Assembly: GCF_017876625.1 (NCBI RefSeq)
Contig: NZ_JAGIOH010000001.1
Coordinates: 372,001 to 436,000 of the forward strand
Origin: Streptomyces syringium
GTDB taxonomy: Bacteria; Actinomycetota; Actinomycetes; Streptomycetales; Streptomycetaceae
Direction of reading: 5' to 3'
Length of the DNA stretch: 64,000 nt
The notes beneath the pieces are model-generated. The model had not been told where the DNA came from. It saw nothing but the letters and a program-made list of their open reading frames with translations, and made no database searches. Every line of letters begins with the position of its first letter. Positions within the stretch are counted from its first letter, which is position 1. Shown piece after piece: positions 45,886 through 54,056 of this stretch. A program made the position numbers and the translations under genes.

Positions 45886-47409
45886 ATGAGCCAGACGTCC
45901 GTCCCCCGCTCCGCCCAGTGGCTGGCCGACCACCGCTGGCTGTACGTGGTCCCGGTCCTGCTGCCCCTGTCCAAGGCGTACGCACTGGCCGAAGCGCTGT
46001 CCTCCAGGCTGCTCCGTCGCCGGGCAGGTGTGTTACGGCGCCACCGGCGGCAGGTGGCCCGCATGCAGGTCCGTGTGCGTGAGCGCGAGCGGCAGGGCGA
46101 CGCAGGGCTGCTGTGCACCGCACGTCCGCAGTGGCGGTCGATGTCGCACTCCCGCAACGAGTCCTACAAGCGTGGGGCTTTTTTGGTGCCGGCGCAGCTG
46201 GACGGCATTCTCCAGGTGGATGCGGAGCGCGGAACCGTGACGGTCGGTCCGGCGGTCACCATGGGGCGTCTGACGGCCGCGCTGCCGCGTGGCTGGACCC
46301 TGCCGGTGGTACCGGAGATGGAGGACCTCACCGTCGGCGGCCTCATCATGGGCTACGGCATCGAGACGTCCTCCCACCGCTACGGTCTGTTCGCGGACAA
46401 CGTGGAATCCTGCGAGGTCCTCCTGGCCAACGGTGAGGTGGTGGCGGCGGACCGCACCCGCCACGCGGACCTCTTCCACGCCCTGCCCTGGAGCCGCGGC
46501 ACCCTGGGGCTGCTGACCTCCGTGCGGCTGCGGATGGTCCCTGCCTCCCCGTGGGTCCGCCTCTCCTACCACCGGCTCGGCAGCGCGGCCGCGCTCACCG
46601 AGTGCATCGCGTCCCGTTCCGCCGGCCCCAACCCACCCGACTTCGTGGAGGGCTTCCACTTCTCCCCGACGGAATGCGTCGTGGTCACCGGAACATTCGC
46701 CGACCGTCCGCGCGCCGGCGACGGCGTGGTCAACCGGATGGGGCGGTGGTACAAGCCCTGGTACTACGAGCACGCCCGGGCGCGGTGCCGACTGCGGCGC
46801 AACGTCGAGTACGTGCCGTTGCGGGACTTCTACTTCCGGCACAGTCGCAGCATTTACTGGGCGGCCGAGATGCTCGTCCCGACCGGCAACCATCCGCTGT
46901 TCCGGTACGCCCTGGGCTGGCTGATGCCGCCCAAGGTCGCGTTCCTCAAGCGCACCGAGACGCCGGGGATCCGTCAGCTGTACCTGCAGAAAACGGCGAC
47001 GCAGGAGGCCCTCGTCCCTGTGCGGACACTGCCGGAGGCGATCGAGAAGTGCCGCGAGGCATTCCACGTGGACCGCATGTGGCTGTGCCCGGTCACGCTG
47101 CGCCGCTCGGATCCGGAGGGCCTGGTGAGTCCGAGTACCGCGGACGGGCTCTACGTCGATATCGCCGTCGTCTTCGAGACGCCGGAACCGGTCCGGCTCG
47201 GCCTGCCGTGGGACGCCCGGCAGGCCACCCGGGAATTCGAGGCCTGGCTGCGGGACAACGGCGGGTTCCAGGTCCCCTATGTGGCATCGCACATGACACG
47301 CGATGAGTTCTGGTCCATGTTCGACGGCCGAACCTATCTCGCCGCGCGCAAGAAGTACGGGGCGGAAGGCTCCTTCCTCGACATCCACGACAAGGCCGGC
47401 TGCAACTGA
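45886..47409 (+). CDS. Delta24-sterol reductase-like FAD oxidoreductase (DHCR24-like)
   Basis: The 507-residue protein has an N-terminal hydrophobic segment and a VAO/PCMH-type FAD domain with PVVPEMEDLTVGGLIMGYGI and ETSSHRYGLFADNVESCEVL, nearly the DHCR24/DIM1 signature. The C-terminal GSFLDIHDK also fits. It reduces the Delta24, or after alkylation the Delta24(28), side-chain bond. Start ATG 45886 has AGGAGAG upstream. Confidence 0.9.
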   Translation: MSQTSVPRSAQWLADHRWLYVVPVLLPLSKAYALAEALSSRLLRRRAGVLRRHRRQVARMQVRVRERERQGDAGLLCTARPQWRSMSHSRNESYKRGAFLVPAQLDGILQVDAERGTVTVGPAVTMGRLTAALPRGWTLPVVPEMEDLTVGGLIMGYGIETSSHRYGLFADNVESCEVLLANGEVVAADRTRHADLFHALPWSRGTLGLLTSVRLRMVPASPWVRLSYHRLGSAAALTECIASRSAGPNPPDFVEGFHFSPTECVVVTGTFADRPRAGDGVVNRMGRWYKPWYYEHARARCRLRRNVEYVPLRDFYFRHSRSIYWAAEMLVPTGNHPLFRYALGWLMPPKVAFLKRTETPGIRQLYLQKTATQEALVPVRTLPEAIEKCREAFHVDRMWLCPVTLRRSDPEGLVSPSTADGLYVDIAVVFETPEPVRLGLPWDARQATREFEAWLRDNGGFQVPYVASHMTRDEFWSMFDGRTYLAARKKYGAEGSFLDIHDKAGCN

Positions 47410-47430
47410 CCCATCAGAAGGGCCACGACC

Positions 47431-47967
47431 ATGCGACTGCTCGCGGACTCGCCGCCCACACCGGTGCGACGGCCCGCACTGGGACCGGGCGACCGCCTGG
47501 TTCTGGGCTTCCTCGCCTTCAGCCTCACGGTGGCGCTCTCCCTGGAGCTCTACTTCGTCCTCCACTTCCAGGACATGCACGAGCGGCACGATCTGTTCGC
47601 ACGCGGATTCCAGCTCTACGGAGCGGGAGACCGCACATACTCGGGGCAGGGCGACATCTATCTCCCCTTCGCTCTGGAGACCATCAACGTATTCCTCGTC
47701 CAGATACTCAACTGCGCACTCGGTTATGCCATCGTGCGCCCGCGCGCCTGGCGCCACCCCCTCCAGCTCGCCATCGGCTCGTACCTCTCCGGCTCGGTCG
47801 TCATCTACTTCTGGCACGCCCACGCGGCGGGATATCCCGACATGCCGGAGCACAGGTTCTGGAACTACGTCCTCTTCTACACCCCGAACCTCCCCTGGCT
47901 CGTGGGCAACCTCTGGATGTCCGCCGCCTCGTTCGGGGCCCTTGTCCGCGCCGTGAAGAAAAATTGA
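47431..47967 (+). CDS. EBP/EXPERA family sterol Delta8-Delta7 isomerase-like protein
   Basis: The 178-residue membrane protein has four to five spans and lines up with human EBP: LELYFVLHF for EGWFVLYY, GDRTYSGQGDIYLPFALETIN for GDSRY...METIT, HPLQLAIGS for HPLRFILQL, and a final PWLVGNLWM. The Glu residues of the active site (ELYF and LETI) are kept. EBP moves the Delta8 bond to Delta7, which DHCR7 could then reduce. Confidence 0.82.
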   Translation: MRLLADSPPTPVRRPALGPGDRLVLGFLAFSLTVALSLELYFVLHFQDMHERHDLFARGFQLYGAGDRTYSGQGDIYLPFALETINVFLVQILNCALGYAIVRPRAWRHPLQLAIGSYLSGSVVIYFWHAHAAGYPDMPEHRFWNYVLFYTPNLPWLVGNLWMSAASFGALVRAVKKN

Positions 47968-47981
47968 TGGGGGATTTCCGG

Positions 47982-48881
47982 ATGACCGAATCCACCGAGG
48001 TGGCGCTCGACCGCTACCGGCAACTGGCCGCGGGAGGCGACTGCGCACGCAGCGGCCACTACCGCGACCTCGTGACGTCCTACTACGACCTGGTCACCGA
48101 TCTGTACCTGGAAGGCTGGGGAGCGTCCCACCACTTCGCCCCCCTCAAGCCCGGCGACTCGCACGTCGAGGCCCTGGCCGCGCGCCAGAAGTTCCTCGCC
48201 GACCGTGCGGGTCTGCGCCCCGGAATGAAGGTCCTGGACGTGGGCAGCGGGGTGGGCGGTCCGGCACTCAACATCGCCGGTATCTCCGGCGCCCACGTGA
48301 CGGGCCTGGACCTCACCCCGGTGCGCGTGGAGCACGCCCGCCGACGGGCCCGCGACCTCGGCCTGCAGGAGCGGACCACGTTCGTCGACGGTGACGCAAT
48401 GCACATGCCCTTCGCCGACGCCTCGTTCGACGTCGTCTACGCCTTCGAGGCCATCTGCCACGCGGCCGACAAGGACCGCACCCACGCCGAGATCGCCCGG
48501 GTCCTCACCCCGGGCGGACTCTCGATCGGTTACGAGTGGCTGGCCGACGACGGACTGACCACCGAGGAAATCCACCGCCTCATCGAGCCGGTCTGCCGCT
48601 ACTACGCCCTGCCGCACCTCACCACGCCGGGCGGGCTCGCCGGACAACTGCGGCGAGCGGGCTTCACCGACGTCGTCGTGGGCGACGCCGAAGCGACGGG
48701 AGACCTCACCTCCACCTGGGACTACCTGGACACGCTGGCCGATCTCGGTGAACAGCTCGACGACTCCCCAGTCCGGCAGTTCATGGTCCAAGGGGCCCGC
48801 GCACTGACACGGGCCGCCCGGGAAGGAGCCTTCCTCATCGAGTTCTGGGAGGCTCGCAGGCCAGGAACGCCGGGCGCGTAG
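47982..48881 (+). CDS. sterol C24-methyltransferase (SMT/Erg6-like)
   Basis: The 299-residue protein has VTSYYDLVTDLYLEGWGAS (34-50) and HHFAPLK, the SMT-specific YYDxVTDFYExGWGxSFHF block. SAM motif I is VLDVGSGVGGPA, then DGDAMHMPFADASFDVVYAFEAICHA. It would transfer methyl to C24 of the sterol side chain. The chosen ATG 47982 has GGGGGAT 8 nt upstream; ATG 47967, overlapping the EBP stop, is an alternative that adds 5 residues. Confidence 0.92.
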   Translation: MTESTEVALDRYRQLAAGGDCARSGHYRDLVTSYYDLVTDLYLEGWGASHHFAPLKPGDSHVEALAARQKFLADRAGLRPGMKVLDVGSGVGGPALNIAGISGAHVTGLDLTPVRVEHARRRARDLGLQERTTFVDGDAMHMPFADASFDVVYAFEAICHAADKDRTHAEIARVLTPGGLSIGYEWLADDGLTTEEIHRLIEPVCRYYALPHLTTPGGLAGQLRRAGFTDVVVGDAEATGDLTSTWDYLDTLADLGEQLDDSPVRQFMVQGARALTRAAREGAFLIEFWEARRPGTPGA

Positions 48882-48898
48882 GCCAAGGGGGGTGCCCA

Positions 48899-50263
48899 GT
48901 GCGCGAACGGATCGCGATCGTGGGGGCCGGTGCGGCCGGGCTGGGAGCCGCGTGGGCGCTCAGCCGACACCCCGACCGCTTCGACTTCGAGGTGTACGAG
49001 ACCGCCGCCACCGTCGGCGGCAATGCCCGGACCGCGGACTTCCCACAGCGGGACGGCGGCACGGTGCCGGCGGACATCGCCGTCACCGCCTTCATCCCCT
49101 CCGTCTACCACAACCATGTCGAGCTGATGAGCCTGCTCGGCATCGAAGCCGTCGGCACCCGCTTCAGCTACGCCGTGCACTACGGCGACGACGTCTACGC
49201 CCACGACCTGGACACACCGTTGCGGCGCAGGCTGGCCGGCGACATCGCCGCCTTCCGGCGCCTGCTGCGCACCGTCGGAAGGTGCAACGCCCTCAACAAG
49301 CGCCCGTCATGGAGCACAACGGTGCTCAACCCCTTCAACTATGTCACCATGCGCCGGGCCCTCGACCTGTGGGGCATCTCGCAGGAGTTCCGCTACAAAG
49401 TCCTCAAGCCGCTGTTCGTGAACTTCGTCCTGACCTCGGGCGTCTTCGCCATGCCGGCTTCGGTGTTCGTCCGCTACATGGACTTCTTCGACATCGAGCA
49501 CAGTACGCCGATGATCACGTGGCAGGGCGGGACCCGCGCCGTCCACGCCCGGCTCATCGAAGGGTTCGCCGATCGCATCCACGTGGGGCGCCCCGTCACC
49601 GGGCTGTTCCGCGGGCCGGACGGGGTCCGGGTGCGGGACGCGGACGGCGTGACCGAACGATTCGACCAGGCGATCCTGGCCTGTAACGCCAACCACGCGC
49701 TGGCCTTGCTCCAGCCGCCCGGCGCCATGGAGCGCAGGGTGCTCGGGGCCGTGCGCTACGAGTCCGACCTGCACCGGGACGCGGTGGTACACACCGACGC
49801 CTCGCTCCTGCCGGACGACCATCTGCATGTCTCCGGCACGCGCAGCACCTTCGTGCGCCACTTCGGCGACCGGCCCGACAACTACGAGATCACGTACATC
49901 ATGCACAACCAGCAGCCCTGGGGTGACGGTGCCGTGTCGCCCTGCCTGGTGACCTATAACGCCCGCCGCCAGCCGGACCCGGCGAAGGTCATCAGCCGCC
50001 ACCGGTTCCAGCACGTCGTACACGACCTGCGGCACACCCTCGTGCTGCACGCGCTGGTGCCCCTGCTGCAGGGTCGTCGCAGAACCTGGTACTGCGGGGC
50101 CCACACCACTTTCAACAGTCAGGAGCACGCCTTCCTGTCCGGTCTGGCCGTAGCCCGCCAACTGGGGGCGGACTACCCGTTCACGGCGAACAAGGAGGCC
50201 ACCCGGTGGTTCAACTTCTATGGCCGCATGTGTCTGGGCATGCGCTTTCGCACCGCCCGTTGA
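48899..50263 (+). CDS. FAD-dependent oxidoreductase (amine oxidase-like), possible sterol desaturase
   Basis: The 454-residue protein starts at GTG 48899 with AAGGGGGG upstream. It carries IAIVGAGAAGLGAAWAL and an ETAATVGGNARTAD glycine-rich strand (FAD/NAD), the pattern of amine-oxidase and desaturase-like flavoproteins. No substrate motif is recognised. Its place among sterol genes and the lack of any ERG3-type C5-desaturase make a flavin-dependent desaturation or side-chain oxidation plausible. Confidence 0.8.
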   Translation: MRERIAIVGAGAAGLGAAWALSRHPDRFDFEVYETAATVGGNARTADFPQRDGGTVPADIAVTAFIPSVYHNHVELMSLLGIEAVGTRFSYAVHYGDDVYAHDLDTPLRRRLAGDIAAFRRLLRTVGRCNALNKRPSWSTTVLNPFNYVTMRRALDLWGISQEFRYKVLKPLFVNFVLTSGVFAMPASVFVRYMDFFDIEHSTPMITWQGGTRAVHARLIEGFADRIHVGRPVTGLFRGPDGVRVRDADGVTERFDQAILACNANHALALLQPPGAMERRVLGAVRYESDLHRDAVVHTDASLLPDDHLHVSGTRSTFVRHFGDRPDNYEITYIMHNQQPWGDGAVSPCLVTYNARRQPDPAKVISRHRFQHVVHDLRHTLVLHALVPLLQGRRRTWYCGAHTTFNSQEHAFLSGLAVARQLGADYPFTANKEATRWFNFYGRMCLGMRFRTAR

Positions 50264-50323
50264 CGCGCATGCCGGACAACCGGATCCGGCGCCCTTCACC
50301 CGGCCACGCATCGGAGGAGACGA

Positions 50324-51679
50324 ATGGCGGACCATGCGTCGACGAGCCCGGCGCCTCCCGGCGCCGGAACACCGGGCTGGACCGGTGCCCAGCGGGGCCG
50401 CCTGGCCCGGACGCTGCGGTGCACGGTGTTCCCGCTGGGCCTGCTGCTCGTCACGCCGCCGATCGTGATGCTCCTGTGGACGCTCGTCACCGCCTTCGAC
50501 GGAGCGATCCGGCCACTCGTCGATCCGGCCCGGTGGCCCGCCTTGATCTCCGCACTTCCGCACCCGAGCCTCTGGGCGGCGCTCAGCATCACGGGCTTCG
50601 TCGCGTTCGAGGCGGCGCTGCTGCGTCTGCTGCCGGGGCCTCAGCGGTACGGGCCGATCACCCCGGCCGGCGTCCGTCCCGTCTACCGGGCGAACGGCCT
50701 GTCCGCGCTGGCCGCGACGCACGCCGCGTATCTCGCCGCGAGCCTGGGGCCCGGCTGGTTTCCTCCCGGCGAACTCCACGACCGCTTCGGCGAGCTGCTG
50801 GCCACGGCATGCGTCCTGGCCTGGGCGCTCTCCGCCGCCCTCTACGCCAAAGGCCGGCTAGGCCCCTCCGGGCCCGATCACGGGACGACCGGCCATGTGG
50901 TCCTCGACATCTTCTGGGGGACGGAACTGCACCCGTCCCTCGGCCGCATCGATCTGAAGCAACTCTTCAACTGCCGGGTCGGAATGATGTCCTGGAGTCT
51001 GCTGCTGGTGTCGTTCACCGCCGCACAGCACGAGCAGACCCACGGCGTCTCGTCGTCGATGGCGGTGGCGACCGGACTGCAGCTCGCCTACATCGTGAAG
51101 TTCTTCCACTGGGAGACCGGCTACTTCGCAAGCCTCGACGTCATGCACGACCGTTTCGGGTACTACCTGTGCTGGGGCGTCACGGTATGGCTGCCGGGGG
51201 TCTACACCCTCAGCACGCTGTATCTGGTCGCTCATCCGCGCAGCCTGCCCTGGTGGGAGACCACGCTGCTGCTGACCACCGGCCTCACCGCGCTCGCCGT
51301 CAACTACTCGGCCGACGAACAGCGACAACGGGTACGGCGGACCGGCGGCGACACCAGGATCTGGGGCCGTCCGGCGAAGACCTTGCGCGCGTGCTACTCG
51401 ACGAGCGACGGGAGAGAGCACTCGACCGTGCTGCTCTGCTCGGGCTGGTGGGGCCTGTCCCGGCACTTCCACTACCTGCCGGAACTGGTGATCGCCCTGT
51501 GCTGGGTGGCCCCGGTCGGCGGCGCGCGGGTGCTCCCCTACTTCTACCCGGTGTTCCTGGCCGTGCTGCTGGCCGACCGCACCGGACGCGACGAGCGACG
51601 CTGCCTGCAGAAGTACGGCGACGCCTACCGTGAATACTGCCGTCGGGTGCGCTGGAAGGTGATCCCGTACCTGTACTGA
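50324..51679 (+). CDS. 7-dehydrocholesterol reductase-like (DHCR7 family)
   Basis: The 451-residue membrane protein has about nine spans. FWGTELHPSLGRIDLKQLF and GWWGLSRHFHYLPELVIALCW, with DERRCLQKYGDAYREYC and a terminal VIPYLY, are classic DHCR7/ERG24 marks, closer to DHCR7 than the paralogue at 36083. It starts at ATG 50324 with GGAGGAG upstream and is the last gene of the rightward sterol operon. It would reduce the Delta7 bond. Confidence 0.9.
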   Translation: MADHASTSPAPPGAGTPGWTGAQRGRLARTLRCTVFPLGLLLVTPPIVMLLWTLVTAFDGAIRPLVDPARWPALISALPHPSLWAALSITGFVAFEAALLRLLPGPQRYGPITPAGVRPVYRANGLSALAATHAAYLAASLGPGWFPPGELHDRFGELLATACVLAWALSAALYAKGRLGPSGPDHGTTGHVVLDIFWGTELHPSLGRIDLKQLFNCRVGMMSWSLLLVSFTAAQHEQTHGVSSSMAVATGLQLAYIVKFFHWETGYFASLDVMHDRFGYYLCWGVTVWLPGVYTLSTLYLVAHPRSLPWWETTLLLTTGLTALAVNYSADEQRQRVRRTGGDTRIWGRPAKTLRACYSTSDGREHSTVLLCSGWWGLSRHFHYLPELVIALCWVAPVGGARVLPYFYPVFLAVLLADRTGRDERRCLQKYGDAYREYCRRVRWKVIPYLY

Positions 51680-51688
51680 GACCGGGTC

Positions 51689-51780
51689 CTATGTGGTGAG
51701 GCTGATGAGTCGCTTGTAGCAGCAGATCGCGTGTCGCCCGAGGCGTTCACTCGACTCGATGTCTTCGCGGGCCCCGACCC
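51689..51780 (-). pseudogene. IS5-type transposase C-terminal relic
   Basis: The minus frame reads GAREDIESSERLGRH then AICCYKRLISLTT and a TAG stop at 51691-51689. The first part resembles the ESSERLGRHRW element of IS5-type DDE transposases. The second resembles their very C-terminus, as if the intervening residues were deleted. Only about 30 codons remain and no terminal repeat is evident. It marks the right boundary of the sterol cluster. Confidence 0.6.
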
Positions 51781-51903
51781 CTACCCGTAGTACTCCGGAG
51801 CTACGCGGAAAGTGCGCTCCCCGGCGGGACGCCGACCACGCGGCACGATCCATAACTTCGGTACCGGAAACCCGAAAAGCACCCGGTACGGAAGGACCCC
51901 ACC

Positions 51904-52872
51904 ATGGCGTTCCGCCCGCGCGGCAGCCGTTCGCGCCGCACCCTGCTCGCCGTGCTCGTCGCCGCTTCGGTGGCGGTGCCGGTCGCGGGAGCGGCCCGCC
52001 CCGCGGCCGTCCCGGCGCCCGCCCCGGCCCTCCTCGCCCCGATCACGACCGCGACGCCCGCCGCCCTCGACGAGCGGTACGCGGTCAACCGCGACGGCAT
52101 CCGGGCGGCCGGGCGGACGGCCGCGGACCACGGTGACCGGAGGCGGGCCGCGGTGCTGCGCGCCATGGCGGATCCGGCGCGTCACTTCCTCTCCTTCGAC
52201 GGCCGTGACGGCGGCCGCACCACCGAGGTCTTCGGCGACCTGTCCCGGGCCGAGCGGATAGCCGTGCTGGTACCGGGCTCGGACACCAGCCTGGACGCGT
52301 ACGGACGCTTCCGGGCCGGCGCCGAAGCGTTGCGACAGCAGCTGGGCGACAGGGCGGCGGTCATCGCCTGGCTCGGCTACCGGACACCGAGCACGGTGAG
52401 CCCCGAGGCGATGACAGCGGGGCGGGCCGACGTGGCGGCGCCACGACTGCGGCGCTTCATCGGGGAGTTGCGTGCGGTGAAGCCCTCGGCCCGGACGTCG
52501 CTGCTCTGTCACTCCTACGGTTCGGTCGTCTGCGCCCGCGGCGCCCCGGGCCTGCGGGTCGATGCCATCGTCCTGTACGGCAGCCCCGGCACCGGCACGG
52601 ACAGCGTCGGCCGGCTGAGCGGCCGGGCCGACGTCTGGGCGGGCCGGGGCGCCGACGACTGGATCGCCGCCGTGCCCCATGCACGGCTCCGGCTGCCCTT
52701 CACCACCGTCGGCTTCGGGACCGACCCGGTCGCGAAGGAGTTCGGTGCCCGCGTCTTCGACGCGGGGACCGGGGGTCACAGCGACTATCTCAAGCCCGGT
52801 TCCGTCCCGTTGCGGAACATCGCCCGGATCGTCTCCGGACGGGCACCGTCCCCGGCGGGCCGTCATGCGTGA
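51904..52872 (+). CDS. secreted alpha/beta hydrolase (DUF1023 type)
   Basis: The 322-residue protein has a Sec signal peptide (RRTLLAVLVAASVAVPVAGA). The hydrolase part includes RIAVLVPGSDTSLDAY and the nucleophile elbow LLCHSYGSVV, with Ser in HSYGS. DUF1023 proteins are common secreted hydrolases of Streptomyces; the substrate is unknown. It is followed by an overlapping acyltransferase. Confidence 0.87.
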   Translation: MAFRPRGSRSRRTLLAVLVAASVAVPVAGAARPAAVPAPAPALLAPITTATPAALDERYAVNRDGIRAAGRTAADHGDRRRAAVLRAMADPARHFLSFDGRDGGRTTEVFGDLSRAERIAVLVPGSDTSLDAYGRFRAGAEALRQQLGDRAAVIAWLGYRTPSTVSPEAMTAGRADVAAPRLRRFIGELRAVKPSARTSLLCHSYGSVVCARGAPGLRVDAIVLYGSPGTGTDSVGRLSGRADVWAGRGADDWIAAVPHARLRLPFTTVGFGTDPVAKEFGARVFDAGTGGHSDYLKPGSVPLRNIARIVSGRAPSPAGRHA

Positions 52873-54031
52873 TCTCGTCCGGCGGATCGACGCCGCCACC
52901 CCGCCCGACCGCGACCGGGCCGTCGACGCCCTGCGCGCCCTGGCCATCCTGGGCGTGGTGCTCGGCCACTGGCTGGTGACCGCCCTGGTCACCGACAGCG
53001 GCACCGTACGCGGCAGCAGCCCCCTGTACTACCTTCCCCGGCTCGCCCCCGTCTCGTGGCTGTTCCAGACCCTCGCCGTCTTCTTCCTGGTGGGCGGGTA
53101 CGTAGGCGCCAGGAGTCATACCGGTGCCCGCGCGCGGGGGGTGACGTACCGGCAGTGGCTCGGGGCGCGGACGGGCCGGCTGTTCAGGCCGGTCGCCGCC
53201 GTGCTGACGGTATGGGCGGTGGTGGCGGGCGCCTTGCTGGCATCGGGAGCCAGCTTGGAGACGGTGCGGGCCCTCTGCAAACTGGTCGTCTCACCCCTCT
53301 GGTTCCTGCTGGTCTTCACCGCGCTGACGGCGGCGACCCCGGCGGTATCCCGGCTCCACCCGTTGTGGCCCCTGGCCGTCGTGCTGTCCGTCGATGTACT
53401 CCGGTTCGCCTTCGACGGTCCCGAGCCGCTCGGCTGGGTCAATGTGGCGGCGGACTGGATGGTCCCGTACTGCATGGGGACGCGCTGGGCACGTCGCGGA
53501 CTGCCGGGGCGGCCCGCGATCGGGTGGGGGCTGCTCCTGGGTGGTGCGTGCGCCACCGCCTCTCTCGTACTGTTCGCCGGTTACCCAGCTTCCATGGTCG
53601 GCGTGCCCGGCGCCAGGATCTCCAACCTGAACCCGCCCACGCTCGCCGCCGTCGCCTTCGGCCTGGCCCAGAGCGGCGCGGCCCTGCTGCTGCTCGGCCC
53701 GCTGCGCCGGGTGTTGCGGCGGCCGGCGGTGTGGGCGGCGGTGGCGCTGGCGAACCTGTCCGCGATGACGGTGTTCCTGTGGCACCAGACCGCGATGATC
53801 GCGGTCACCGCCCTCGGTCTGCTCACCGGCAGCGCCCTGCCCGGTCTGCACACCGTCCCCGACGGGACGGGCTGGGTGATCGCCCGGCTCGCCTGGCTGC
53901 CGGTGTTCGCGGTGGCGCTGCTGGTGTGCTGGGCGGCGTTCCGCACCTACGAGCAAGGGCGGCCGCGAAAAGACAGCCGGGTCGTGCGCGAGGGGCGCCC
54001 CGCGCGGAAGACGGTGGTGCGCGGTGCCTAA
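52865..54031 (+). CDS. acyltransferase family 3 membrane protein
   Basis: The 388-residue protein has ten to eleven spans with RDRAVDALRALAILGVVLGHWL, the N-terminal R/H-containing block of acyltransferase-3 (OafA-like) proteins. The His in GHWL is the presumed catalytic residue. It overlaps the hydrolase by 8 nt. It may acylate a surface glycan or lipid; the acceptor is unknown. Confidence 0.87.
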   Translation: MRDLVRRIDAATPPDRDRAVDALRALAILGVVLGHWLVTALVTDSGTVRGSSPLYYLPRLAPVSWLFQTLAVFFLVGGYVGARSHTGARARGVTYRQWLGARTGRLFRPVAAVLTVWAVVAGALLASGASLETVRALCKLVVSPLWFLLVFTALTAATPAVSRLHPLWPLAVVLSVDVLRFAFDGPEPLGWVNVAADWMVPYCMGTRWARRGLPGRPAIGWGLLLGGACATASLVLFAGYPASMVGVPGARISNLNPPTLAAVAFGLAQSGAALLLLGPLRRVLRRPAVWAAVALANLSAMTVFLWHQTAMIAVTALGLLTGSALPGLHTVPDGTGWVIARLAWLPVFAVALLVCWAAFRTYEQGRPRKDSRVVREGRPARKTVVRGA

Positions 54032-54056
54032 AGTGGATCTTTCACAGGGGGAGAAC

